From positions 1-32,279 of the forward strand of contig CAJUDA010000031.1 of the NCBI GenBank assembly GCA_910584875.1: a DNA stretch of 32,279 bases, read 5' to 3'. The DNA comes from an uncultured Eubacterium sp. Its GTDB lineage: Bacteria > Bacillota > Clostridia > Lachnospirales > Lachnospiraceae. Under the pieces are notes generated by a model that made no database searches, was not told the origin of the DNA, and saw nothing but the letters and a program-made list of their open reading frames with translations. Both the position numbers and the translations under genes were made by a program. This document shows, in pieces, positions 23,572 through 32,083 of this stretch (positions within the stretch are counted from its first letter, which is position 1; each line of letters begins with the position of its first letter).

Positions 23572-26493
23572 CTAGCTCAGTGTCCTTATATGATCAAATA
23601 ATCCCTCTGACTGCTTTATCTTTTCTTCGCTCCCCAGCACACAGATCTTCCCGTCGGACAAAACCGCATCTACCATGGCTGCTGCCTCGCGCACTTTCGC
23701 CGGGTCTGCCGCCAGCACTTCATCCCGTTCCCGCTGTTTATCCTCCTGTGTCGTCCCCGTCATGTAAGCAGCGTACGACCGGTCTCCCAGATCTCTTGGC
23801 GTCAGCGGTACGTCCAGGCCGCTGATGGTTCCGATGATATATTTCATCATATCCCTCTCATCTGCCTCATAGTTTCTGAGATAATCCGGCACACCCCGGT
23901 AGACCTGATCCGTCGCGGACAGATTGGGATCACGGTAGGATGACAGAAAGCCGATACCCGAGTCAAGGAACGCACACTTCACACCATACGCCCCGCCTTT
24001 GACGCGTACTTCATTCCACAAATAATCATAGTCAAGGATCGTCCTCACTACCTTGAACACACCACTGTACGGTATCCCTTTGTCCGGGAACTGTCCGGCA
24101 CGCGCCACATACTGTACCTTCCCCGCTGTGCGGAATCCTTCATTCTCCTGCACAGCAGGGAGTGTCCATGCCGGTTCGGGTATTGCCGCACCACTATGCG
24201 CAGGAAGCATCTCCAGCAGCCTGCCGCACTCTTTTTCCAGCACCTCATACCCTTCTTGGTCTGCCGTAACGCAGATCCTCAGACGGTCTTTCGTAAAAAT
24301 ACAGTCTGCCAGTGCCTGCAGCACAAGGATCAGGTTTTCTTTTCTCTCATCAAAATGATCTTCGAGATCGCAGAGAAAATCATAATAGGAGATCCCCTTC
24401 ATCTGTTCCACATAATAACAGCGTTCTTTCAGATATGACATGGCGCGCCATGCCGCTGTCGTGTGTCCTGCCGACTGCAGGCTCATCTTCTTATAAGAAC
24501 GGAGTTCTCCGATCACTTCCAGAAGCCGTTTGCCGTCGTCCAGATGCGACATCAGCATCATTTCCCCGAACAGCTCCAGTATTTTCCCGGTCTCCGGGTA
24601 CAGCACTTTCGCCTCTGCCTCCAGGCACATACTGAACTCAGTGCTGTCCCGGTGCTCATAGGTCGCCGTGCTAAACGATGTCCCCCCGGCATGAAGAAGG
24701 ATCTCATTCCCCAGCTCCAGCTTGTCATGACGGTCCGTATCCACATACCCCATCAGATCTGCCAGAAGCACGATATACGGGGCATATTCTTTCAGATCGA
24801 GAACATCAAAGGACAGACGGATATAATTGATGCCATTCGTAAAAATCTCATGGTGGAGCGCCGGATACCCCGCCATCTCTTTCTCTTCATTATGGAAGGC
24901 ACGCGCTTTCTTTGTGATATCTTCCCTTGTCAGCAGCGGGATGCATGACAGCGTCTCCGGATCGTCCGCTTCCTCCTGATATGCCTTCAGTGCCTTCGTC
25001 TCACTGACGATCTCTTCCCTTTCTTCCACAGACAGGGACGCCCGGTACTTTTCCAGACGCTCTGCCTCTTCCTGATCCATCCGTGCCGTCAGTCCTGTCT
25101 TTGGCTGCACGCTGACAAAAGTAGCATGTTTATTGTCAAGAAAATATTTTTGTATCACATCTTCATAATATCCGGTGCCAACCTGTTTTTTCAGAAATTC
25201 AAAAGTATCGTTAGCACGGATATGGATAAATGGTTTTGTATCATCATAGAGCCAGCTGTCAAAGATCTGCAGACCGTACATCAGCCCTTTGGGATAAGAG
25301 CCATAGTCCGCCTCCCTGTACTGAAATTCCATGGCATTGATGGCTGCCCGCAGGGATCTCTCATTCAGTCCGTCCCGCACAAGATCTGTCAGTGTTTTGC
25401 GGATAATATCGAGAAATTCCTGCTTTTGTTCCATCCTGACATTTTTGGCTATGACAGAAAAATACATCTGGCGGATGCTTCCTTCATAGGTACTCCGGAT
25501 CTCACTGCCGATCCCCGCATCCAGAAGAGCCTGTTTGAGCGGCGCACCTTCGGATTCGACCAGCACATGGTCCAGTACCCGGAGAACCCGGTACAGCTCC
25601 CTGTCAAGACTTTCCCCTGCCAGGACATTGTAGCTGAAATATGCCTTCCCTTCCGTATCCTCGCCCTCCGTCGCAGAATAGAATCCATACTTCTCCTGCA
25701 TTTCTTCAAAAGGTTTCTGTTTCTGTATCTCGGAATCTACCTGCAGATAGTCAAAACCACTGAGATATTTCTCGTCCAGCCAGTTCAGCTTTTCTTCCAT
25801 ATCCATATCCCCATAGAGGTAGATATAACTGTTGGATGGATGATAATATTTACTGTGGAAGTCCAGATAATCCTCATAGGTCAGATCCGGGATCGCCTCC
25901 GGATCCCCGCCGGACTCAACCCCGTACGCCGTATCTGGAAAAAGGGAATGCTGGATATCACGGTACAGAAGCTGGTCAGGGGAGGAAAAGACCCCCTTCA
26001 TCTCATTAAAGACAACACCGTTATATTTGAGCGGCGCGTCTGCACTCTCCAGTTCATAGTGCCAGCCCTCCTGGCGGAATATCTTTTCTTCTTTATATAT
26101 ATTAGGATAAAACACAGCATCCAGGTAGACGTGCATCAGATTCTGAAAATCTTTTGCATTACAGCTTGCCACCGGATACACCGTTTTATCCGGGTACGTC
26201 ATGGCATTGAGGAACGTATTGAGAGATCCCTTCGCCAGCTCGATAAACGGATCTTTCAGTGGAAATTCCTTTGATCCACAAAGAACCGTATGCTCTACGA
26301 TATGCGCCACTCCTGTGGAATCTTTCGGCGGTGTCCGGAACCCGATGGAAAATACTTTGTTGTCATCTTCATTTTCCATAAGGACAAGCCTTGCCTTCGT
26401 CTTTTTGTGTTCCAGCAGATATCCGGTACTGTTCAGCTCCGTCAGCTCCTGTTTGTCTTTTAGTTCGTATGCACTGCAATTTTTAATGTCCAT
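23572..26493 (-). CDS. M16C-family metallopeptidase (insulinase/presequence-protease type)
   Basis: This 973-residue zinc peptidase has the inverted HxxEH site as HIVEH at residues 64-68. Two M16 halves form a closed chamber, joined by an M16C-associated middle region (about 460-700), as in presequence protease/Cym1 and clostridial homologues. There is no signal peptide, so it acts in the cytoplasm on small unfolded peptides. The length is typical. GAGG lies 7-8 bases before ATG 26493. A promoter at 26548-26576 starts the transcript that continues into era, yqzL and recO. Confidence 0.95.
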   Translation of the reverse strand: MDIKNCSAYELKDKQELTELNSTGYLLEHKKTKARLVLMENEDDNKVFSIGFRTPPKDSTGVAHIVEHTVLCGSKEFPLKDPFIELAKGSLNTFLNAMTYPDKTVYPVASCNAKDFQNLMHVYLDAVFYPNIYKEEKIFRQEGWHYELESADAPLKYNGVVFNEMKGVFSSPDQLLYRDIQHSLFPDTAYGVESGGDPEAIPDLTYEDYLDFHSKYYHPSNSYIYLYGDMDMEEKLNWLDEKYLSGFDYLQVDSEIQKQKPFEEMQEKYGFYSATEGEDTEGKAYFSYNVLAGESLDRELYRVLRVLDHVLVESEGAPLKQALLDAGIGSEIRSTYEGSIRQMYFSVIAKNVRMEQKQEFLDIIRKTLTDLVRDGLNERSLRAAINAMEFQYREADYGSYPKGLMYGLQIFDSWLYDDTKPFIHIRANDTFEFLKKQVGTGYYEDVIQKYFLDNKHATFVSVQPKTGLTARMDQEEAERLEKYRASLSVEEREEIVSETKALKAYQEEADDPETLSCIPLLTREDITKKARAFHNEEKEMAGYPALHHEIFTNGINYIRLSFDVLDLKEYAPYIVLLADLMGYVDTDRHDKLELGNEILLHAGGTSFSTATYEHRDSTEFSMCLEAEAKVLYPETGKILELFGEMMLMSHLDDGKRLLEVIGELRSYKKMSLQSAGHTTAAWRAMSYLKERCYYVEQMKGISYYDFLCDLEDHFDERKENLILVLQALADCIFTKDRLRICVTADQEGYEVLEKECGRLLEMLPAHSGAAIPEPAWTLPAVQENEGFRTAGKVQYVARAGQFPDKGIPYSGVFKVVRTILDYDYLWNEVRVKGGAYGVKCAFLDSGIGFLSSYRDPNLSATDQVYRGVPDYLRNYEADERDMMKYIIGTISGLDVPLTPRDLGDRSYAAYMTGTTQEDKQRERDEVLAADPAKVREAAAMVDAVLSDGKICVLGSEEKIKQSEGLFDHIRTLS

Positions 26494-26547
26494 GCTTTAA
26501 CCTCACTCATTTTTATCAACATTCTTTACTTTTTTCATGCTCTTTAT

Positions 26548-26576
26548 ACCATATCATATCGACACAAAACCTTCAA
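26548..26576 (-). promoter_or_regulatory. Promoter of the M16C-era-recO transcript
   Basis: On the minus strand TTGAAG (26571-26576) is 17 bases from TATGGT (26548-26553). An overlapping TATAAA lies a few bases further. It is back to back with the csp promoter. Confidence 0.6.
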
Positions 26577-26595
26577 GCAATGTTAAAAAATTCTT

Positions 26596-26624
26596 TTGAC
26601 TTTTGTCATCGGTTGTGGTATGGT
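26596..26624 (+). promoter_or_regulatory. csp promoter
   Basis: TTGACT (26596-26601) and TATGGT (26619-26624) are 17 bases apart. The leader is only about 35 bases, shorter than the long thermosensing leaders of E. coli cspA. Confidence 0.65.
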
Positions 26625-26665
26625 TAATAGGTGTTAAATATTTTATGTTTTAGGAGGCAAAACAC

Positions 26666-26863
26666 ATGAAAGGTACAGTAAAATGGTTTAATGCCAAAAA
26701 GGGATTCGGATTTATCTCCGATGAAGAAGGAAATGACGTATTCGTACACTTCTCCGCTTTACAGATGGACGGCTTCAAAGTATTGGATGAAGGCGACGAG
26801 GTAGAGTTTGAAGTGATCGAAGGTGAGAAAGGTCCTCAGGCTGCAAACGTAACAAAGTTATAA
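26666..26863 (+). CDS. Cold shock protein (CspA/CspB family)
   Basis: 65 residues forming a single cold-shock domain. RNP1 is KGFGFI and RNP2 is VFVHF, with the usual opening MKGTVKWFNAKKGFGF and closing GPQAANVTKL. It binds single-stranded RNA and DNA and acts as an RNA chaperone. AGGAGG lies about 9 bases before the ATG. Monocistronic; terminator at 26953-26997. Confidence 0.98.
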   Translation: MKGTVKWFNAKKGFGFISDEEGNDVFVHFSALQMDGFKVLDEGDEVEFEVIEGEKGPQAANVTKL

Positions 26864-26952
26864 TCGAATTCTAATCATTGATTTTTCGTGTCGTTCCGGG
26901 AAACTGAGACATGCACATAAAAAGTTAAGAATTACAAGTTGGTTGTAACAGG

Positions 26953-26997
26953 AAAAGTGTCCGATCTGCGACGATGTCACAGATCGGACACTTTTTT
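26953..26997 (+). terminator. Bidirectional terminator between csp and the HD gene
   Basis: AAAAGTGTCCGATCTG pairs with CAGATCGGACACTTTT (16 base pairs, 11-base loop). A T-run follows on the plus strand, and the minus strand has a shorter one. It overlaps the stop codon of the HD gene by two bases and serves both convergent transcripts. Confidence 0.85.
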
Positions 26998-27592
26998 ACC
27001 TCTGAAGTTTTCCTTTTTCGACATTTGGCATGATAAAATTTTCCAGGACATACTTCCAGAGCATTTCTGAACCTTTCGCCGTATTCTGATTGCGTCCCAG
27101 CACCTGCTCCAGCCGGACGCCTCTCTCCTGCCACGCTTTCCCGCCGGATGACGCATTGAGCAATACGGGCTGGAAGTTATCCATCGTGCGGGCAAACCGC
27201 GCCTCTTTTGTCTGACCTTCCTCAAATTCATCCCATAATGCCCGCAGCTTCTCCGCCTGGTCTTCCGGCAGTATGGCAAAGATCCTGTCAGCCGCCTTTT
27301 GTTCCCGTTCCTGCTGGTCTTTCTTCGCCTCTTCATCATAGGCATAGGTATCACCTGCATCAATCTCCACCAGATCATGGATCAGAAGCATACTTATCGT
27401 CCGAAGCACATCGATCTCTTCGTTGGCATATTCGCTGAGCAGCAATGTCATAACCGCCATATGCCATGCATGCTCAGCATCATTTTCCTTTCGTGTACCA
27501 TCCGCCAGATAGGTCTGCCTGCCGATCTGTTTTTCTTTGTCGATCTCCTTGCAGAAAGCCATCTGTTTATCAAGTCTGTCCTTATTTTTCAT
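26996..27592 (-). CDS. HD-domain phosphohydrolase (YfbR-like)
   Basis: 198 residues. The metal site is visible as His41 (ENDAEHAWH), His72-Asp73 (LIHDLVEIDAGDT) and a late Asp138 (ARTMDNFQP), the H...HD...D arrangement of the HD superfamily. The closest shape is YfbR and related 5'-deoxynucleotidases, which dephosphorylate dNMPs, but the substrate cannot be fixed here. It starts 6 bases after the TrpB2 stop, so both are on one transcript. The stop overlaps the shared terminator. Confidence 0.88.
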   Translation of the reverse strand: MKNKDRLDKQMAFCKEIDKEKQIGRQTYLADGTRKENDAEHAWHMAVMTLLLSEYANEEIDVLRTISMLLIHDLVEIDAGDTYAYDEEAKKDQQEREQKAADRIFAILPEDQAEKLRALWDEFEEGQTKEARFARTMDNFQPVLLNASSGGKAWQERGVRLEQVLGRNQNTAKGSEMLWKYVLENFIMPNVEKGKLQR

Positions 27593-27598
27593 AGTATA

Positions 27599-28984
27599 TC
27601 AGATCTCATTTCCCGGGAATTTCGGAATCCCATCAAATCCAGCCTGAAGATCAGCGTCGGTAGGAATATAATCCGACATCGTACCGTTGTGGAACTGCTC
27701 ATAAGCAACCATATCAAAATATCCGGTACCGGTCAGACCAAAGAGGATCGTCTTTTCCTCTCCCGTTTCCTTGCACTTAAGCGCCTCATCAATTGCCACA
27801 CGGATGGCATGACTGCTTTCCGGCGCAGGCAGGATTCCCTCGGTACGGGCAAACTGCTCCGCCGCCTCAAAGACCGAAGTCTGCTCTACCGCCCTTGCTT
27901 CCATATAGCCATCAGCATACAGCTGCGACAGGATCGTACTCATGCCATGGAAACGAAGTCCCCCGGCATGGTTGGCAGATGGAATGAAGTTGCTGCCCAG
28001 CGTATACATCTTGGCAAGCGGACAGATCATACCGGTATCGCAGAAATCATAGGCAAATTTACCTCTGGTGAAGCTTGGACAGGAAGCCGGTTCGACAGCG
28101 ATAAACTGATAATCCCTCTCGCCTCTGAGTTTCTCACCCATAAACGGTGAAATAAGACCACCCAGATTGGAACCGCCGCCGGCGCAGCCGATAATGATAT
28201 CCGGCACAACATGGTATTTGTCCAGTGCCGTCTTCGCTTCCAGACCGATCACGGACTGATGGAGCAGCACCTGATTGAGTACACTTCCCAGTACGTACCG
28301 GTATCCCTCATGGGATGTGGCAACTTCAACCGCCTCTGAGATCGCACAGCCAAGACTGCCGGTCGTTCCCGGGTGTTTCTCCAGTATTTTACGTCCCACC
28401 TCGGTATCCATGGAAGGCGACGCTGTCACACTGGCGCCGTACGTCCGCATAACCTCCCGGCGAAACGGCTTCTGTTCATAGGAAACCTTCACCATGAATA
28501 CTTTGCAGTCCAGTCCCAGATAGGCACATGCCATCGACAATGCCGTTCCCCACTGACCAGCTCCGGTCTCTGTCGTAACGCCTTTCAGCCCCTGTTTCTT
28601 GGCGTAATATGCCTGGGCAATGGCAGAATTCAGTTTGTGGCTGCCGCTTGTATTGTTTCCCTCAAATTTATAATAGATCTTTGCCGGCGTCCCCAGCGCC
28701 TTTTCCAGATGATAGGCGCGTACCGTCGGCGCCGGACGGTATGTCTTATAATAATCCTGAATTTCCTGCGGAATATCGATATAAGCATCCGTGTCATTCA
28801 ACTCCTGGGCGATCAGCTCATCACAAAATATGGGAGCCAGCTCCTCCGGTTTCAGCGGCTGCAGCGTAGCCGGATTCAATAACGGCGCCGGCTTTACTTT
28901 CATGTCGGCACGGACATTGTACCACTGCTTCGGGATCTCATCTTCTGAAATATAAATTTTATATGGAATCTTCTGTTCATTCAT
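27599..28984 (-). CDS. TrpB-like PLP-dependent enzyme (TrpB2 type)
   Basis: 461 residues, longer than the usual TrpB (about 400) and with the N-terminal extension of the TrpB2 group. The PLP Lys117 is in NNTSGSHKLNSA, the catalytic Glu139 in TTETGAGQWG and the phosphate-binding loop is GCAGGGSN (266-273). TrpB2 enzymes can make tryptophan from serine and indole without needing TrpA. No trpA or other trp gene lies near, so it may salvage indole, which fits a gut setting; this role is inference. A consensus promoter lies at 29020-29048 and an HD gene follows in the operon. Confidence 0.92.
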   Translation of the reverse strand: MNEQKIPYKIYISEDEIPKQWYNVRADMKVKPAPLLNPATLQPLKPEELAPIFCDELIAQELNDTDAYIDIPQEIQDYYKTYRPAPTVRAYHLEKALGTPAKIYYKFEGNNTSGSHKLNSAIAQAYYAKKQGLKGVTTETGAGQWGTALSMACAYLGLDCKVFMVKVSYEQKPFRREVMRTYGASVTASPSMDTEVGRKILEKHPGTTGSLGCAISEAVEVATSHEGYRYVLGSVLNQVLLHQSVIGLEAKTALDKYHVVPDIIIGCAGGGSNLGGLISPFMGEKLRGERDYQFIAVEPASCPSFTRGKFAYDFCDTGMICPLAKMYTLGSNFIPSANHAGGLRFHGMSTILSQLYADGYMEARAVEQTSVFEAAEQFARTEGILPAPESSHAIRVAIDEALKCKETGEEKTILFGLTGTGYFDMVAYEQFHNGTMSDYIPTDADLQAGFDGIPKFPGNEI

Positions 28985-29019
28985 GACGAAAATTCTCCTT
29001 TCTTTTCTTCACTTCCCCT

Positions 29020-29048
29020 ATAGTATCATAAAGTCAGGAAAGTGTCAA
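29020..29048 (-). promoter_or_regulatory. Promoter of the trpB2-HD operon
   Basis: On the minus strand TTGACA (29043-29048) is 17 bases from TACTAT (29020-29025). The -35 begins 8 bases after the anti-sigma stop, so the promoter is squeezed between the two operons. Confidence 0.8.
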
Positions 29049-29055
29049 AGACAGT

Positions 29056-29832
29056 TCAGCGCTGCCCGAAACCATGTCCGTTCCTTCCATTTCTTCTGCC
29101 ATGCCCGCCGTTACCGGTGCCATGGTATCCATAGCCGCTACTTTCTTCCCTGTCTGTACGTTCCCCCTCTGGTGACAGACGCCGGATCCAGTCACGGATC
29201 TCCCGCATCGTCAATCCCTGTATATCCTCTGGTTTCACATCCGGGTCAAGCGCCTGCAGTTCCAGAAAAGCCCTGTATTTCCCACAGGTAAGCCCCATCT
29301 CACGGGCTTTCTCAGCCTCTTCGGACTCCGCAAAGTAACAATGTGCATTTCTCCTGTCTGCTGTACAGGACTCAAGCCGGGAGAGCATTCTCTTACACTG
29401 TCCCCCTTCCTCCCCGATCACCGTGACCGCCATCACTTCATCGCCGGACAGCATGGCGGCGATTCCCTGATCCTCCATGATCTGCCGGACAGCTCCTTCA
29501 TAGTCCATATATTTTATGCTCAGGGAATCCGCCAGCTCCTTACCATCCTCATTACGGGCATTTACGGACACTACCCGGTCAAACCGGTTGACGCCTAATT
29601 CTATGGAGGGATTGATGTCAATACTGATCTCTGCTGTCGGAATAAAATAAAGCCAGTAAGTACCTGTCAATAGCAAAAACAGGCAGGCTGCCGCCGCGAT
29701 CAGTTTTTTGTACGGCACTGTCTGATACCGGGTGAATCCATGAGTCTTCCGTTCAAGAAACAGCCGGGTACGATCCTTTAACTCCTGCTCCGCACTGATC
29801 TGTTCAAATGTTGTTTTTATCCGTTCATCCAT
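29056..29832 (-). CDS. RsgI-like anti-sigma factor
   Basis: Start at ATG 29832 (GGAGG 8 bases upstream) gives 258 residues. A cytoplasmic N-terminus (about 1-40) should bind the sigma factor. One membrane helix (about 43-63) and an extracellular domain of the RsgI middle type follow, opening EISIDINPSIELGVNRFDRV. The Asn74-Pro75 pair sits where RsgI proteins are known to self-cleave. A region of mixed character follows, then a disordered Gly/His/Arg/Tyr tail (about 215-258). Unlike cellulosome RsgI proteins there is no carbohydrate-binding module. It overlaps the sigma gene by 8 bases, the usual arrangement for a cognate pair. Sigma release by regulated proteolysis is inferred. Confidence 0.85.
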   Translation of the reverse strand: MDERIKTTFEQISAEQELKDRTRLFLERKTHGFTRYQTVPYKKLIAAAACLFLLLTGTYWLYFIPTAEISIDINPSIELGVNRFDRVVSVNARNEDGKELADSLSIKYMDYEGAVRQIMEDQGIAAMLSGDEVMAVTVIGEEGGQCKRMLSRLESCTADRRNAHCYFAESEEAEKAREMGLTCGKYRAFLELQALDPDVKPEDIQGLTMREIRDWIRRLSPEGERTDREESSGYGYHGTGNGGHGRRNGRNGHGFGQR

Positions 29833-30307
29833 CGCTGTCACCTCCCAGCTTCTCCCGAAGCAGCTGCCGGGAGCGGTTCAGGAGAGTATAGACTGTATTC
29901 ACATTTTTGCCGAGGATCTGACTGATCTGCGGGGCAGTATACTCTTCATAATAATGCAGATAGATCACATCCCTGTATTTTGAGGGCAGGGACAACACCG
30001 CCTCCATAACCTCTCTGTTGTCCGGCGGCATAAGGGCGGGCTGTTCGATAATCTCATCCAGGGACACTGTATGGCTGCGGAAAAAATTTTTGAGAAGATC
30101 CTTACAGGCATTGATCGTGACACGGATAAACCATGCCTTCTCATGTTCTTCACTTTCAAACGAAACGGAACTAAGGACATATTTCAAAAACACAGTCTGA
30201 AATATATCCTCAGAATCCTCGTAATTTTTCAAATGAACCATACAGAGCCGCCGGACGGTATCGGAATACCGTTCCAGCGCCCTGTTTACCTCCTGCTCGC
30301 CTCTCAT
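29825..30307 (-). CDS. ECF-type RNA polymerase sigma factor
   Basis: 160 residues. Sigma region 2 (about 8-75; YEDSEDIFQTVFLKYV and the HEKAWFIRVTINACKDL helix) and sigma region 4 (about 105-155; LPSKYRDVIYLHYYEEYTAPQ and a helix-turn-helix LGKNVNTVYTLLNRSRQLL) are both present, with no region 1 or 3, as in ECF sigmas. It directs RNA polymerase to a small regulon. The gene downstream encodes the anti-sigma factor, and the calcium-loop protein gene upstream (25 bases away) is the most likely co-regulated target. Confidence 0.95.
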   Translation of the reverse strand: MRGEQEVNRALERYSDTVRRLCMVHLKNYEDSEDIFQTVFLKYVLSSVSFESEEHEKAWFIRVTINACKDLLKNFFRSHTVSLDEIIEQPALMPPDNREVMEAVLSLPSKYRDVIYLHYYEEYTAPQISQILGKNVNTVYTLLNRSRQLLREKLGGDSDG

Positions 30308-30332
30308 TGCATCCCCATCCGTTGATTCCCTT

Positions 30333-30854
30333 TTACAACACGGTAAGTTTCACCTTTTTGCGGACTTTTTTATTGACATAAGCGTATACTGTGCATTTTC
30401 CTTTTTTTCTTGCCTTGACCACACCTTTTTTCGAAACCGTCGCAACCTTGCGGTTACTGGTCTTATAGGTAAGTCCTTTCGTACTTTTTGCCACTTTGAC
30501 ACGGTATTTCCTGCCCTTTTTTATAGAAACCTTCGTCTTCAGCGACTGATTTTTACTCTTTTTTTCCTGGCTGGCTCCGGAGCGGGGTGCTCTCCCATCC
30601 GCATAATTATCGCATATGCCGTCCCCGTCTTCATCCACAAAATATCTACCGCATCCGTTTCCTCCGTTCCCTCTGCCGGCGCATCTTCCACTGCCGTAAT
30701 TATCACAGATACCATCCCTGTCATTGTCGACATAATACCTGCCGCATCCGTTTCCTCCATTTCCGCACCGGGCGGAAGCCGTAAGCACACCTGTTGTTCC
30801 TGCGGGCACGAGCAAAGCGGCTATCAAAACACCTGCCAATATCTTCTTTCTCAT
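30333..30854 (-). CDS. Secreted protein with two DxDxDG calcium-loop repeats and Ig-like tail
   Basis: Start at ATG 30854 (GGAGG 8 bases upstream) gives 173 residues. A signal peptide (about 1-28) is followed by two near-identical units of about 31 residues (31-53 and 62-84): GNGGNGCGRYYV then DNDRDGICDNY, and GNGGNGCGRYFV then DEDGDGICDNY. The DxDxDGxxD core is the calcium loop of EF-hand, dockerin and thrombospondin type 3 repeats. The Cys residues could pair. A Lys-rich segment leads to a Big_2-like beta domain (KVATVSKKGVVKARKKGK). It is the first gene of the operon with the sigma and anti-sigma factors. Role unknown; a secreted ligand or sensor partner is a guess. A longer frame to 30932 lacks a ribosome-binding site. 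Confidence 0.82.
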   Translation of the reverse strand: MRKKILAGVLIAALLVPAGTTGVLTASARCGNGGNGCGRYYVDNDRDGICDNYGSGRCAGRGNGGNGCGRYFVDEDGDGICDNYADGRAPRSGASQEKKSKNQSLKTKVSIKKGRKYRVKVAKSTKGLTYKTSNRKVATVSKKGVVKARKKGKCTVYAYVNKKVRKKVKLTVL

Positions 30855-30959
30855 ATCTGTTTCCTCCTTTAAATATGGATAGGTATTTTCACCTTCACTT
30901 ATAATACGATTCAAAACAGGAAATCCATTCACTTTTTATAGGAAAACTTATTATATAAA

Positions 30960-31964
30960 CTACTCCTGTTTCTTTTCAATTCCTTCCAGGGTGGAAACAG
31001 CTTCCAGATAATGCTTTTCTACTGATGATAAATACTGCTTTGCTTTCTCTGAATACTTTTCATATTCTTTATGCGCTTTCTCCAGTGCCTGTCTGTGTGA
31101 TACCTTTCCTTTGTGTGTTAAAATATCTCGTCTTGTCATTTTTAAGTAATCATCTATTGTTTCAAGCCAATCTTTCATATACATGGGTTCACGGTTCATT
31201 GCCCGCAGTTCTGCAATATCAAGATAAGCAGAAACAAGCCTGTCCAATATCTCAAGTTCTTCTCTACTTAAATAGTTTTTCGCAATTTCTGCATCTGTTC
31301 TTTCTGGAAATTCTCCACGCCAGCTTGTCAGTCCCATAAATTCTTTTTCACTATCAGCTCTCTCATAAATCACTTCCGCTGCAGTATGTCGATGCGCAGC
31401 CCAATGCATCTTATTCTGTACCTGTTTAAAAAACTGCACGGAAATTTCTGATTTTGGGTCATAATCTATACTGGTAGCATAGATATCCAAAACTTTTCTC
31501 CAAAATACTTTTTCACTTGCACGAATACTTCTGATTCGTGCTAACAATTCTTCAAAGTAATTACCACCACCAAGATTTTTTAATCTATCATCATCCAGTG
31601 CAAAACCTTTTATCATATATTCTTTCAAGACTTTCAACGCCCATTTTCGGAACTGCGTACCACGGAGAGATTTTACACGATAGCCCACAGAAATAATCAC
31701 ATCCAAATTGTAATAAGCTATTTTTCTTTCAATACTTCTTCCACCTTCATTTTGAACTGTTGCAAAAAATGCAACAGTTGAACTCTCCTCCAATTCACCT
31801 TCCGTATATATATTCTTAATATGTCTTGATATAACAGATTTGTCACGCTGAAACAACTCGCACAGCTGATTTAAATTCAGCCATACTGTCTCCGCCTCCA
31901 TTGTAACCTCTAATTTAACAGTTCCATCTTCAGTTATATAAATGAGAACTTCATTTTTCTCCAT
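30960..31964 (-). CDS. RhuM-family (virulence RhuM-like) protein
   Basis: Start at ATG 31964 (GGAG 7 bases upstream) gives 334 residues. The N-terminal helix-turn-helix-like part (ETVWLNLNQLCELFQRDKS, then SRHIKNIYTEGEL), the central AYYNLDVIISVGYRV with RGTQFRKWA, and the helical C-terminal half are the conserved layout of RhuM/Virul_fac proteins. They are named for a Salmonella pathogenicity-island gene and are scattered in accessory DNA. Biochemical function is not established. It is clearly more AT-rich than the operons to its left, has its own promoter, and lies alone, consistent with horizontal transfer. Confidence 0.9.
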   Translation of the reverse strand: MEKNEVLIYITEDGTVKLEVTMEAETVWLNLNQLCELFQRDKSVISRHIKNIYTEGELEESSTVAFFATVQNEGGRSIERKIAYYNLDVIISVGYRVKSLRGTQFRKWALKVLKEYMIKGFALDDDRLKNLGGGNYFEELLARIRSIRASEKVFWRKVLDIYATSIDYDPKSEISVQFFKQVQNKMHWAAHRHTAAEVIYERADSEKEFMGLTSWRGEFPERTDAEIAKNYLSREELEILDRLVSAYLDIAELRAMNREPMYMKDWLETIDDYLKMTRRDILTHKGKVSHRQALEKAHKEYEKYSEKAKQYLSSVEKHYLEAVSTLEGIEKKQE

Positions 31965-32004
31965 ATACACACTCCACTTAATGATTTGTTTTTATCCTGT
32001 TCCC

Positions 32005-32032
32005 ATTATATCATTTTATTTAAAATCATCAA
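32005..32032 (-). promoter_or_regulatory. Promoter of the RhuM gene
   Basis: On the minus strand TTGATG (32027-32032) is 16 bases from TATAAT (32005-32010) in a very AT-rich stretch. Confidence 0.7.
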
Positions 32033-32083
32033 TCTCTTTTATTTTTATCTTTGCTTGATATTTTAATTTTATAATCATTTGTC

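Noticed and set aside
25126..26274. A 382-codon plus-strand frame opposite the M16C peptidase
   Set aside because: Antisense shadow of a recognised gene. No family features and no translation signals.
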